A stretch of DNA of 23,800 nucleotides from JBDTMC01 sp039934475 (GTDB lineage: Bacteria; Acidobacteriota; Terriglobia; Bryobacterales; Bryobacteraceae), in assembly GCA_039934475.1 (NCBI GenBank), contig JBDTMC010000064.1:1-23800 (forward strand), read 5' to 3'. Of the stretch, positions 15,215 to 23,132 are shown piece by piece. Below the pieces are notes generated by a model. It did no database searches. It was not told where the DNA came from and saw only the letters and a program-made list of their open reading frames with translations. Position numbers and translations under genes: made by a program. How positions within the stretch are numbered: position 1 is the first letter of the stretch; each line of letters begins with the position of its first letter.

Positions 15215-17535
15215 AACGGCTGCTGATAGCGGGTGCGGTGCTCTTCTTTGCCATTGCCGCGGCGATTCCGTTTCTCGAAACGGACCGCTTCTCGGGAAGC
15301 ATTCGGGAAGCACTCGAGCGGACGCTGCATCGCAAGGTGGTGGTGGGCAAGGTCAGCTTTCACCTCATCACCGGGCCGGGTTTTTCGGTAAAGGATGTTG
15401 TCATCTACGATGAGCCGGCAGTGAGCCTGGAGCCGCTGGCGTATGTCACGGAACTCGACGTCCGTCTCCATTGGCGTAGCCTGGTTCGCCGCCGCCTGGA
15501 ACTCAATAGCCTGCGCCTGGTGGAGCCGAGCCTGAATTTGACGCGAGTGCCGGCCGGATACTGGAACTTTCAGCAGTTGCTGCGTGAAACCCTGGGCGAT
15601 TCACGCGGCGGCGTGCCCAGCATCCAAGTGCGGGGCGGCCGTATTAACTTCAAGTCGGGCACTCTGAAATCGGCCTTCTATATAACCAACGCGGATTTGG
15701 ATTTGTCGCCCGCTGCCGGGTTCGAAAACCGGTTCCGCCTTCGTTTCACGGGAGAACCTGCACGTACCGATCGAGGCGCGCAGGGCTTTGGCCGGCTGGC
15801 GGCGAGCGGCTGGTGGCACTCGCCTCAGTATGGCGAGAGCGAACTCGACATGGATCTGGAAATGGAGCGCAGCGGCATTGCCGACTTGATGACTCTGATT
15901 GCCGGCCGCGATATCGGACTTCACGGCGCTATGACCTCCCGCGCGCATCTATCGGGGCGCATGTCATCGCTCGATATCAAAGGGCAGATGCGCCTGTTGG
16001 ACGTGCACCGCTGGGACCTTCTTCCCACGCGCGCCGCACAATGGCCGCTTTCCTACCGCGGACACCTCGATCTGCTCAGCCAGACGTTGGATCTGGACAC
16101 GGTGCAGGACGGCGATTCGAAACTGCCTTTTGTCATCCGCGTCCGCGCTGGAGGGTTCTTTTCACAGCCGCGCTGGGCGGTGTCAGCCACTGTGGAGGGC
16201 ATGCCTGCCGCGTATCTGCGAGAGTTGGCTACCCAGCTTGGAACAGCATCGCCCGAACGACTCGCGCTTGAGGGAAAGATCGATGGCGTGATCGGGTATT
16301 CTTCTCTGTCCGGCGCGCAAGGCCAGCTGGTGCTGAAGGACGCGAGCGTGGAATTGCCGGGGGCCGGTGGGCTGAGGGCGGAAACCGCTCATCTCACGGT
16401 GAATGGCGACGCCTACCATCTGGAGTCTCCCGAAGTTCGTACGGCCGACGATCAGAGTGCCACTGTTGAGGGCGACTACAACAGGCAAACCGAAGATCTT
16501 CAGTTCACAGTCGCCACAAGCGCTCTCTCCAGCAGGTCGATCCAGGCCGCCATCTCGTCGCTCTTTTCCGCGTCGTATCCGCCCGTGCTTCGCGATTGCG
16601 ACGGCGGTGTTTGGCAGGGCAAGCTTCACTATGACCGGCAAGGGCGGGAGCCTGGCACCTGGACGGGTACGTTTCTCGTGGAAAATACCGACGTCAAAAT
16701 CGCGGGGTTGACGGGGCCCGTGCATCTTGTCTCGGCGGCGGTGGCGCTGAACGCGGGCATGCTGACGGTGTCGAAAGTGAAAGGCGCGGCTGGAGACACG
16801 GCCTTCACAGCGGAATACAAACGTGGTGCCGACAAGACAGACCATCTCCAGATCTCCATCGCCGCGGCCAATGCGACAGACCTGGAGCAATTCCTTGCTC
16901 CCTCTCTGCAAAGGAAACAGAGTTTTCTTGCCCGTGCTCTGCGTCGTCCGGCGCCGCTTCCGGAATGGCTCCAGTCGCGCCGTGTCGAAGGTTCCGTAAA
17001 GATAGCGTCCTTGAAGTTGGTCGATGCTGAAGTTGCCGGTCTGCGAGGTCAACTGGTGTGGAACGGACCGGTGGTGACAGTCTCGGCTCTTGAAGGCCGG
17101 CTGGCGGAGGCTCACGGGAAAGGCACCTTGCACTTGAACCTCCGCGCCGCTGAGCCGCAATACAAGCTGGAGGGCCGTTTGGCCCAGTTTCCCTGGCGCG
17201 GCGGCCAGGTGGATGTGGACGGCAGCCTTGAGACTGCAGGACTGGGCACCGATCTTTGGCTGAATCTTACCAGCGCCGGCAGCCTCATCGCACGCTCATT
17301 CCAAGCGGGCGGTGACGAGATCAAATCGGTTGTTGGCACGTACGATTTTTCGGTCGTCCGCGGCGCGCCAAGGTTTCAGATGACGGATATCGAACTCGTC
17401 CAGGGCCAGGACACCTATTCGGGCCAGGGCGGCACACAGACCGACGGCCGCTTACAGTTTGAACTGGCTAGTGGACACCAAAAAATGCGTCTGGCCGGAA
17501 CGCTCTCGCCCTTCCAGGTTGAGATCGCCCGCTGA
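15211..17535 (+). CDS. AsmA-like inner-membrane-anchored protein
   Basis: A 774-residue protein with one N-terminal membrane helix (about 4-22, LLIAGAVLFFAIAAAIPFL) and a long periplasmic beta-rich body. The AsmA hallmark follows the helix: IREALERTLHRKVVVGKVSF, then GPGFSVKDVVIYD, VTELDVRLHWRSLVRRRLEL, LRLVEPSLNLTR and GYWNFQQLL. The centre has AsmA/DUF3971-like repeats such as DIKGQMRLLDVHRWD and AAAVALNAGMLTVSKVKGAA. AsmA-family proteins are elongated lipid-transfer or barrier-related proteins acting between inner and outer membrane. The ATG overlaps the nucleotidyltransferase stop (ATGA). A functional link to cofactor synthesis is not obvious, so the coupling may only reflect genome compaction. 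It ends two bases from the convergent protease gene. Confidence 0.87.
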   Translation: MKRLLIAGAVLFFAIAAAIPFLETDRFSGSIREALERTLHRKVVVGKVSFHLITGPGFSVKDVVIYDEPAVSLEPLAYVTELDVRLHWRSLVRRRLELNSLRLVEPSLNLTRVPAGYWNFQQLLRETLGDSRGGVPSIQVRGGRINFKSGTLKSAFYITNADLDLSPAAGFENRFRLRFTGEPARTDRGAQGFGRLAASGWWHSPQYGESELDMDLEMERSGIADLMTLIAGRDIGLHGAMTSRAHLSGRMSSLDIKGQMRLLDVHRWDLLPTRAAQWPLSYRGHLDLLSQTLDLDTVQDGDSKLPFVIRVRAGGFFSQPRWAVSATVEGMPAAYLRELATQLGTASPERLALEGKIDGVIGYSSLSGAQGQLVLKDASVELPGAGGLRAETAHLTVNGDAYHLESPEVRTADDQSATVEGDYNRQTEDLQFTVATSALSSRSIQAAISSLFSASYPPVLRDCDGGVWQGKLHYDRQGREPGTWTGTFLVENTDVKIAGLTGPVHLVSAAVALNAGMLTVSKVKGAAGDTAFTAEYKRGADKTDHLQISIAAANATDLEQFLAPSLQRKQSFLARALRRPAPLPEWLQSRRVEGSVKIASLKLVDAEVAGLRGQLVWNGPVVTVSALEGRLAEAHGKGTLHLNLRAAEPQYKLEGRLAQFPWRGGQVDVDGSLETAGLGTDLWLNLTSAGSLIARSFQAGGDEIKSVVGTYDFSVVRGAPRFQMTDIELVQGQDTYSGQGGTQTDGRLQFELASGHQKMRLAGTLSPFQVEIAR

Positions 17536-17537
17536 TC

Positions 17538-20500
17538 TCACTTGTGATAGTTCGGAAAATCCGGCCGTTCGTGTTTCTGCGGGGGATTCTTCTTCAGGCT
17601 CTCCATCAGCACCTCCACCGTTTTCTCCAATTGTGGGTCTCGCCCCAGCCGGACAGCGGCCGGATCTTGCTCCACTTCGATATCGGGCGTGACGCCGTGG
17701 TTCTCTACGTCCCACTGCTTCTCAGTGTTATAGAACGCCAGGTTTGGCGCAGTCACTTGTCCGCCATCGGCCAATTGGGGGAATCCAAAAATGCCTACCA
17801 GCCCGCCCCACGTGCGCTTTCCGATGAGCGGTCCAATCTTCAGCTTGCGAAACATCCAGGGCATGGCATCGCCGCCCGACCCCGCATATTCATTCACGAT
17901 CATCGCCTTCGGTCCGAAGATGCCGTTCATGGGCGTTGTAAACGCATGCCCCGCGCGCGTTGTAAAGTAGTTCAGCAGCGGCCGGCGTAGCTGATCCACG
18001 ATGTAGTCCGCCACAAACCCGCCGCCGTTGAAACGCTCATCCAGCACCATCCCTTCTTTTCCCACCTGTGCGAAGAACCAACGGTTGAAGTTGTTGTAGC
18101 CGGCGTTTGAGGTATTCGGCAGGTGCACATAGCCTAGCCGCCCGCCGCTCAACTGATCCACCTTGCGGCGGTTGTCCTCCACCCATGCCATGTAACGCAA
18201 CTCCCGTTCGTTGGCCACTGGAACCACTGTGACTTCGCGAGCGCCGTCGCCATTCGCGTTCGGCCCCACCTTTAGCACCACGCTCTTATCGGCGGTGGCC
18301 TCAAAGAAGCGATACACATCATCGCTATCGCGTACGTCGCGGCCGTTCACGGCCAGCAGGTATTCGCCTGTCTTCACGTTCACGCCGGGCTGAGTCAACG
18401 GCGCGCGCAGCGTGGGATTCCAGTTCTCGCCGTCGTAAACACGGGCGAACCTGTAGCGTCCACTGTCGATGGCGTAATCGGCGCCCAGCAATCCCACCGT
18501 CACCCGCTTCTGGTCAGGAAACGCACCGCCGCCGACATACATATGGCCGACGGACATCTCACCCAGCATCTCGCCGAAGAGGTAGTTCAGATCGCCGCGG
18601 TGACCGATGGCGGCCAGATACTTCGTGTACTTGGTCCGGTAGTCGGCCAGGTTGACTCCATGCAGGTTCGGGTCGTAGAAGAAGTCGCGCTCAATCCGCC
18701 AGACCTCGTTATACATTTGGCGCCATTCGGCGGGTGGGTCCACACGGACTTCCATTTGGTCCATCTTCAACTGGCCTTCGCCCGCCTTTGGCGGCGCGCC
18801 GATGCCACCTATGGTCCATTTGTCGCCCGTGCGCCACAGCCCCTTCTCACCGTTGAACGCGACGATGAAATCGCGGACGCCATCCAACAACTTCTCCGTC
18901 TTGCGGGTTTTTAGATCGAATTTCTGAACAGTAAAGACTTCCGGGCCTTCCGGCGGAAGGGGCGCGCCCTCGAACAAATAGACAACGCCGCTCTTGCCGG
19001 CCGACAGCCCCACATACCGCTTGGGCGGCACAGGTAGCGCCAGAATTCGCTGGCCGATGCCGTCAAAGTCGATCCGGACATCTTCCTGCTTCGGTTCTTC
19101 CTTCTTGGCGTCGTCTTTCTTCTTCGTGTCGGCAGGCTTCTCCTCGTCGCTCTCCGGCGCCAGCGGCGAAGGGTCAGTGTTCCGCAGCACAGCAACATAG
19201 GCACTGCGCACGCCCGTCTGTTCCAAGGACGACATGTCCAGCCAGCCTGTAGTGAGCGCGCGATTGGTACTCGCCGTGAAGTAAATGTACTTGCCGTCCT
19301 TGTCAAAAGCGGCATAACGCGCATCACTGAGGCCATCGGAGACCGGGGTAGACTTTGCCTGCTCCAGCGAATACACCGTTACTGCCCGTAGAAAGTTCCG
19401 CTGCACCCGTGTGTAGAGGATCCACTTTGAATCGGGCGACCATACCGGATTGAGATCGTCGCGGTCCGGAACATCGTAGTAGTCCGAATCCACTTTCGTC
19501 ACCTTCTTCGATTCCAGATCGAGGTAGTAGACAGTCACGTTGGCATCGCGGAAGAGTAACTTCTTCCCATCGGGCGACCAGCGCGGGCTGTAGAAGAAAG
19601 ACTTCCATCCCAAGTCGTACTTCTTTACTTCTCCTGTCCCGTTCTGAGCCGCGACATGGAGTTGATACTCGCCGCTTTCATCGGAGAAATAAGCAATGGA
19701 CTGGCCATCGGGCGACCATGAGGGTGAACGTTCCGCCACGCCCGGCGTGTTGGTTAGATTGCGGATATCGCCTTTCTCCGCCGGCGCCGTGAGTATCTCG
19801 CCGCGCGCTTCAAAAACGGCCCGCACGCCGTTGGGCGACAGATCGGCGTCGGACACCTTCGTACCTACCTTGTCCATATATGGACGCACGCCCTGCAAAT
19901 CCCCAGACAACTTGACGGACACTGGCGTTACCTTGCCGGATTTCAGGTCGAACAACTCGATGGCGCCGAAGTGCTCGAGAGCAATGGCGTCAGGTCCCAG
20001 CGAGGCGTTCTTGTAATCGAGACCCGTGTTCTTAATCGCCTGCGTCACTTTTCGCGACTTCGTGTCGTAGGCGCAGAGCGTCATCGCGCCGAAGCGGTCC
20101 GAAAGGAAGTACACGTTGTCACCGGCCCACATCGGATAGTAGTCGTTGGAATTTTCCCGCGGGATCTTCTCCACTTTGGAGTCCGCCAAGTTTGCTAGCC
20201 ATATGGGACTGGTGCGGCCCCCCGCATACCGTTTCCAGATGGCGAAAGCCGGGGCCAGCGGGGTGTAGGCAACGCGCTGGCCATCAGGCGACAACGAGGC
20301 TAGGTCTCCCATGGGCAACGGCAACTCGGTTGCCGGTCCGCCGTCCACGGGCATCGTATAGAAACGGGCCACATTCACTGGCGTTGCCCTGGCTGAACGG
20401 AAGACGATCTTCTTGCCGTCGCGAGTAAAGGCAAGAGGCGTATCGTCGCCCGGATGCCAGGTTAGCCGTTTCGGAACACCGCCCGCCATTGGCACGGTAT

Positions 20501-20759
20501 AGACATCTACATTGCCGTCATAACTGCCGGAGAACGCTATTGTCTCGCCGTCCGTGGAAATCACGGCATTGCTTTCCACGCCCGTTCCCGTGGTCAGGCG
20601 CACTGCCTCGCCGCCCGCGCGCGGCACCCTCCAAAGATCGCCCGCGTAGGTAAATACAATCTGTGTCTTCGATACCGCCGGCTTCTGGTAAAGGGTTGGC
20701 TCAGTAGTCTGGGACAAAGCAGTAGCGCAGGTGAGGAAGAACGCGGCGGTGAATTTCAT
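17538..20759 (-). CDS. tricorn-like S41 protease with beta-propellers and PDZ domain
   Basis: A 1073-residue exported protease (signal peptide MKFTAAFFLTCATALSQ). Residues about 25-560 form beta-propeller blades with repeated SPDGQ, SWSPDGQSIAYFSD and RWSPDGKKLLF phrases. A charged Lys/Glu linker follows (DTKKKDDAKKEEPKQED). A tricorn core domain, a PDZ-like domain (GEYLLAVNGRDVRDSDDVYRF) and the S41 catalytic domain complete the protein. By position the catalytic residues correspond to His739 (SVGHMYVGGG), Ser961 (EYAGSGGDAMPW) and Glu1019 (VENHGVTPD), close to H746, S965 and E1023 of Thermoplasma tricorn. Gly738 replaces the Ser next to the His. Tricorn degrades peptides; here the signal peptide places it outside the cytoplasm. 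ATG 20759 is preferred to GTG 20777 because it begins the signal peptide. Confidence 0.9.
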   Translation of the reverse strand: MKFTAAFFLTCATALSQTTEPTLYQKPAVSKTQIVFTYAGDLWRVPRAGGEAVRLTTGTGVESNAVISTDGETIAFSGSYDGNVDVYTVPMAGGVPKRLTWHPGDDTPLAFTRDGKKIVFRSARATPVNVARFYTMPVDGGPATELPLPMGDLASLSPDGQRVAYTPLAPAFAIWKRYAGGRTSPIWLANLADSKVEKIPRENSNDYYPMWAGDNVYFLSDRFGAMTLCAYDTKSRKVTQAIKNTGLDYKNASLGPDAIALEHFGAIELFDLKSGKVTPVSVKLSGDLQGVRPYMDKVGTKVSDADLSPNGVRAVFEARGEILTAPAEKGDIRNLTNTPGVAERSPSWSPDGQSIAYFSDESGEYQLHVAAQNGTGEVKKYDLGWKSFFYSPRWSPDGKKLLFRDANVTVYYLDLESKKVTKVDSDYYDVPDRDDLNPVWSPDSKWILYTRVQRNFLRAVTVYSLEQAKSTPVSDGLSDARYAAFDKDGKYIYFTASTNRALTTGWLDMSSLEQTGVRSAYVAVLRNTDPSPLAPESDEEKPADTKKKDDAKKEEPKQEDVRIDFDGIGQRILALPVPPKRYVGLSAGKSGVVYLFEGAPLPPEGPEVFTVQKFDLKTRKTEKLLDGVRDFIVAFNGEKGLWRTGDKWTIGGIGAPPKAGEGQLKMDQMEVRVDPPAEWRQMYNEVWRIERDFFYDPNLHGVNLADYRTKYTKYLAAIGHRGDLNYLFGEMLGEMSVGHMYVGGGAFPDQKRVTVGLLGADYAIDSGRYRFARVYDGENWNPTLRAPLTQPGVNVKTGEYLLAVNGRDVRDSDDVYRFFEATADKSVVLKVGPNANGDGAREVTVVPVANERELRYMAWVEDNRRKVDQLSGGRLGYVHLPNTSNAGYNNFNRWFFAQVGKEGMVLDERFNGGGFVADYIVDQLRRPLLNYFTTRAGHAFTTPMNGIFGPKAMIVNEYAGSGGDAMPWMFRKLKIGPLIGKRTWGGLVGIFGFPQLADGGQVTAPNLAFYNTEKQWDVENHGVTPDIEVEQDPAAVRLGRDPQLEKTVEVLMESLKKNPPQKHERPDFPNYHK

Positions 20760-20767
20760 ACGAATAT

Positions 20768-20781
20768 CAGGGTACACCCTG
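20768..20781. promoter_or_regulatory. 14-bp inverted repeat upstream of the protease gene
   Basis: CAGGGT-AC-ACCCTG is a perfect inverted repeat just upstream of ATG 20759, between the protease and the upstream DinB gene on the same strand. It could be an operator or a small hairpin in the leader. It is short and may be chance. Confidence 0.25.
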
Positions 20782-20785
20782 ACGG

Positions 20786-21298
20786 CTAACCCGGATTCAC
20801 AATGCGATGCATATCGAGGGACAGCCCGCGCACTCCGGCCTCGCTCAACATGACGTGGATTTGACCTCGGTGATGAGTCTGGTGATTGAACATGTGACCT
20901 AGAAGGACGGCCATCGAGTCGTCGAATTCGCGGCCCGCCATGTTGGTGTAATGGAGCGTGGACGCCAGCGTCTCTGCGGTAAGTCTGGCGGTGTACTGTT
21001 CGATGCGGAGGTCGTCCTCCCGGCGGGCCTGCGTGAGTGTCGCCAAATCTTCGAACAGCACAGCGTCCAGCTTGGTGATGCCGGAATCGACGCCTTCAAA
21101 GCGCCCCATCCAAATCCGGTCGCCCACCATAATGTGATTCAAAGTGCGATGAATACTGCCGAATGAGGCTGCGCCTCGATGGCGGTATTGCGCATCGTCC
21201 AACGCCGCACAGGCGGCGTAGATACGTTCATTGGCTACGGTGTTGTAGCGCGCCAGCGTTTGAAAGTACTCGACCATAGTCTCTACAAGGTACCGCAT
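20786..21298 (-). CDS. DinB-family metal-binding protein
   Basis: A 170-residue four-helix-bundle protein of the DinB/YfiT type. The metal ligands are visible: His55 in RTLNHIMVGDRIW, and His139 and His143 in HMFNHQTHHRGQIHVML. Family members act as thiol-dependent transferases or damage-induced proteins; this one cannot be assigned a substrate. ATG 21298 is used; ATG 21307 and GTG 21319 are alternatives. Its 5' end faces the SPFH promoter, so it may respond to the same operator. The tricorn-like gene starts 26 bases downstream, so the two could be co-transcribed. Confidence 0.88.
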   Translation of the reverse strand: MRYLVETMVEYFQTLARYNTVANERIYAACAALDDAQYRHRGAASFGSIHRTLNHIMVGDRIWMGRFEGVDSGITKLDAVLFEDLATLTQARREDDLRIEQYTARLTAETLASTLHYTNMAGREFDDSMAVLLGHMFNHQTHHRGQIHVMLSEAGVRGLSLDMHRIVNPG

Positions 21299-21326
21299 GG
21301 GGAACATTTTCCGCGTCACAACCGTA

Positions 21327-21355
21327 TTGACTGTTAGCTAACAAAGTGATATCAC
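21327..21355 (+). promoter_or_regulatory. promoter of the SPFH/Arc unit
   Basis: A -35 hexamer TTGACT (21327-21332) is followed by exactly 17 bases and a -10-like TATCAC (21350-21355). The expected transcript start is near 21362. The spacer contains TGTTAGCTAACA, a perfect 12-bp palindrome (21332-21343), and the -10 lies inside a second palindrome. Confidence 0.55.
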
Positions 21356-21364
21356 TTTAATAGC
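21337..21364. promoter_or_regulatory. 28-bp interrupted dyad operator overlapping the -10 element
   Basis: The core AAAGTGATATCACTTT (21343-21358) is a perfect 16-bp palindrome. Flanking it at two bases on each side are GCTA (21337-21340) and TAGC (21361-21364), which extend the symmetry. Such a two-step dyad suits a dimer or tetramer of a repressor. The Arc-like protein encoded two genes downstream is an obvious candidate for autoregulation, by inference only. Confidence 0.6.
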
Positions 21365-21380
21365 AGTCAAGGAGACTACG

Positions 21381-22262
21381 ATGATTCGCGAGTTCCAGCG
21401 TTCCGCTGTGCCCGGCATGATTGCCTTGGTACTACTCTTGGCGATCGCCGGTGTTTCGATTTGGGGGTTCATCCACTCCGCGCAAGCAGTGGAACGGGGC
21501 GAGCGTGCTTTGCAGGTCGCGCTCTGGATGGGTTTCCTCACCGCCGCCTGCATTTGCCTGGCGGGTTTCTTCACTGTCGCCCCTAATCAGGGTATGGTGT
21601 TGCAGTTGTTTGGCGAATACAAAGGCACGGTTCGCAAGATGGGCCTTCACTGGGCGAACCCCTTCCTCAGCAAAAAGCGCGTGTCGCTACGCGTCCGGAA
21701 TTTTGAGACGGCCCATCTGAAAGTGAACGACCACGACGGCAATCCTGTGGAGATCGCAGCCGTGGTGGTTTGGAAAGTAGTGGACACAGCCGAGGCTATG
21801 TTCCAGGTGGACAACTATGAGAACTACGTGCACGTGCAAAGCGAATCGGCGCTGCGGAACCTGGCGACTGCTTATCCTTATGACTCCCACGAGGAGACGA
21901 TCACTTCGCTCCGCGGGCACACCTCGACGGTGGCCGATCATCTGAAGCAGGAAATTCACGACCGCCTGATGGTGGCGGGCGTTGAAGTGGTGGAGGCCCG
22001 CATTAGTCACCTTGCCTATGCGGCGGAGATTGCCGCAGTCATGCTGCAACGTCAGCAAGCCGCCGCGATCATCGCCGCCCGCAGCAGAATCGTGGAGGGC
22101 GCGGTGGGCATGGTGGAGATGGCGTTGGAGCGTCTGGATGCCCACAAGATGGTGGACCTGGATCCCGACCGGCGGGCGGCCATGGTGAGCAATCTGCTGG
22201 TGGTGCTGTGCGGTGAGCGCTCCGTGCAGCCTATCGTGAACACGGGCACAATCTACAACTAA
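21381..22262 (+). CDS. SPFH/Band 7 domain membrane protein
   Basis: A 293-residue protein with two N-terminal membrane helices (about 11-31 and 45-65) and an SPFH domain (about 64-235). Family phrases are TVAPNQGMVLQLFGEYKGTV, GLHWANPFLSKKRVSLRVRN, VNDHDGNPVEIAAVVVWKV, SALRNLATAYPYD, GVEVVEARISHLAYAAEIA and MLQRQQAAAIIAARSRIVEG. SPFH proteins form large membrane-associated ring assemblies and often work with proteases. AAGGAG at 21369-21374 is six bases before ATG 21381. The downstream Arc-like gene begins 10 bases after the stop with its own ribosome site, so both are one transcript. Confidence 0.92.
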   Translation: MIREFQRSAVPGMIALVLLLAIAGVSIWGFIHSAQAVERGERALQVALWMGFLTAACICLAGFFTVAPNQGMVLQLFGEYKGTVRKMGLHWANPFLSKKRVSLRVRNFETAHLKVNDHDGNPVEIAAVVVWKVVDTAEAMFQVDNYENYVHVQSESALRNLATAYPYDSHEETITSLRGHTSTVADHLKQEIHDRLMVAGVEVVEARISHLAYAAEIAAVMLQRQQAAAIIAARSRIVEGAVGMVEMALERLDAHKMVDLDPDRRAAMVSNLLVVLCGERSVQPIVNTGTIYN

Positions 22263-22263
22263 T

Positions 22264-22268
22264 AGGAG
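22264..22268 (+). promoter_or_regulatory. ribosome binding site of the Arc-like gene
   Basis: AGGAG lies four bases before ATG 22273 and directly after the SPFH stop codon. It supports this short gene as real and separately translated from a shared message. Confidence 0.65.
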
Positions 22269-22272
22269 AGTA

Positions 22273-22458
22273 ATGGAGGAACGCAAGCCATTTCTGCTAC
22301 GCATCGACGGACGCACGCTGGACGCGGTGCGCCAATGGGCGGACGATGACTTGCGCAGCCTCAATGGCCAGATAGAGTTTATTCTTCGGAAGGCACTCCA
22401 GGAGCGCGGACGGTTGAAGCAAAGGCGCCCGCGCCCGGATGACAAGGGAGCCCGCTAA
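22273..22458 (+). CDS. Arc-like ribbon-helix-helix DNA-binding protein
   Basis: A 61-residue protein matching the Arc/MetJ ribbon-helix-helix pattern. A short strand (KPFLLRID) would pair in the dimer to contact DNA. Helix A follows (TLDAVRQWADDDL), then the turn SLNG and helix B (QIEFILRKALQER). The tail is basic (KQRRPRPDDKG). It is cytoplasmic. It ends in a four-base convergent overlap with the small Cys-containing gene. Its position after the SPFH gene and the palindromic promoter ahead of both suggest it represses its own operon. An antitoxin role is less likely, because the partner is a 293-residue SPFH protein and no small toxin-like gene is seen. Confidence 0.85.
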   Translation: MEERKPFLLRIDGRTLDAVRQWADDDLRSLNGQIEFILRKALQERGRLKQRRPRPDDKGAR

Positions 22459-22637
22459 TGCACGTGCATCGGATCGCCGAAGTGATTCAGTAGTTGTTCC
22501 GCGCAAGCCTCGCACGCGGATTCCTCTTCCGGATCGCGCGCCTCGCAATGCAGCAATTCCTGGTCATCGAAGGCGAGCGTACGGCCGCAGACCCACTCGC
22601 CTTCTACCAGCATATGGATGTGATTAATGTCGGTCAC
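22455..22637 (-). CDS. small Cys-containing protein downstream of the FKBP gene
   Basis: A 60-residue acidic protein that I do not recognise. Cys17, Cys31, Cys42 and Cys45 (the last two in ACEACAEQL) plus a His-rich end (DPMHVH) could bind a metal such as zinc. It starts with GTG 22637, with GGGG about five bases upstream, and lies 16 bases after the FKBP stop on the same strand. An internal ATG is at residue 9. It sits exactly between two genes and overlaps the Arc-like stop by four bases, which fits a real compact gene. A chance open frame remains possible. Confidence 0.6.
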   Translation of the reverse strand: MTDINHIHMLVEGEWVCGRTLAFDDQELLHCEARDPEEESACEACAEQLLNHFGDPMHVH

Positions 22638-22653
22638 TTAGTCCCCGAATCCG

Positions 22654-23082
22654 CTACACGATCTCGACAAGTTCAATGTCAAAGATCAGGTCTTTGCCGG
22701 CCAGCGGATGATTGCCGTCCAGTGTGACGTTTTCATCGTTCAGGTCCGCCACGCGAACGGGAACACTGGTGCCGTCGTTGCTCTGTAGTTCCAGATGCAG
22801 TCCCACCTCGAGTTCCATCCCCGCGGGTACGACGGAGCGCTCTACCTGCACCAGCATCTCCGGGCGATGTGGCCCATAGGCTTCGTCCACCGGAATGCGT
22901 TCCGTCTTGCTCTCGCCAGGGCTCATGCCCACGACGGCGCGGTCGAATCCTGCGATGATCTGTCCGCCCCCGATGGTGAATTGCAGGGGGTCCCGTCCTT
23001 CCGAAGAATCGAAGACCGTTCCGTCATCCAAATTGCCTGTGTAGTGTACGCGAACGGTGTCTCCGGATTTCGCTTGTGCCAT
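22654..23082 (-). CDS. SlyD-like FKBP-type peptidyl-prolyl isomerase
   Basis: A cytoplasmic 142-residue prolyl isomerase and chaperone. The FKBP part shows VRVHYTGNLDDGTVFDSSEG, PLQFTIGGGQIIAGFDRAVV and GMSPGESKTERIP. An insert-in-flap domain covers about 70-127, and the SlyD hallmark DGNHPLAGKDLIFDIELVEI closes the protein. Unlike E. coli SlyD it lacks the long His/Cys-rich metal-binding tail; the small Cys/His protein encoded just downstream may be relevant to that. ATG 23082 has GAGG about nine bases upstream. No signal peptide is present. Confidence 0.93.
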   Translation of the reverse strand: MAQAKSGDTVRVHYTGNLDDGTVFDSSEGRDPLQFTIGGGQIIAGFDRAVVGMSPGESKTERIPVDEAYGPHRPEMLVQVERSVVPAGMELEVGLHLELQSNDGTSVPVRVADLNDENVTLDGNHPLAGKDLIFDIELVEIV

Positions 23083-23132
23083 GAATAGCCGCCTCGATTT
23101 TCGGCCTTTTCACAGTTTAACCCAGCCGTCCG

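Noticed and set aside
16183..17160. 325-residue minus-strand frame inside the AsmA-like gene
   Set aside because: It is antisense to a continuous AsmA-like protein and has no recognisable feature.
21687..22445. 252-residue minus-strand frame over the SPFH and Arc-like genes
   Set aside because: The plus strand has specific SPFH and ribbon-helix-helix sequence with good ribosome sites; the minus frame is His/Arg-rich noise.
21381..22458. SPFH/Arc pair as a classical toxin-antitoxin system
   Set aside because: The partner is a large membrane SPFH protein encoded first; no small toxin-like product is present, so autorepression is simpler.
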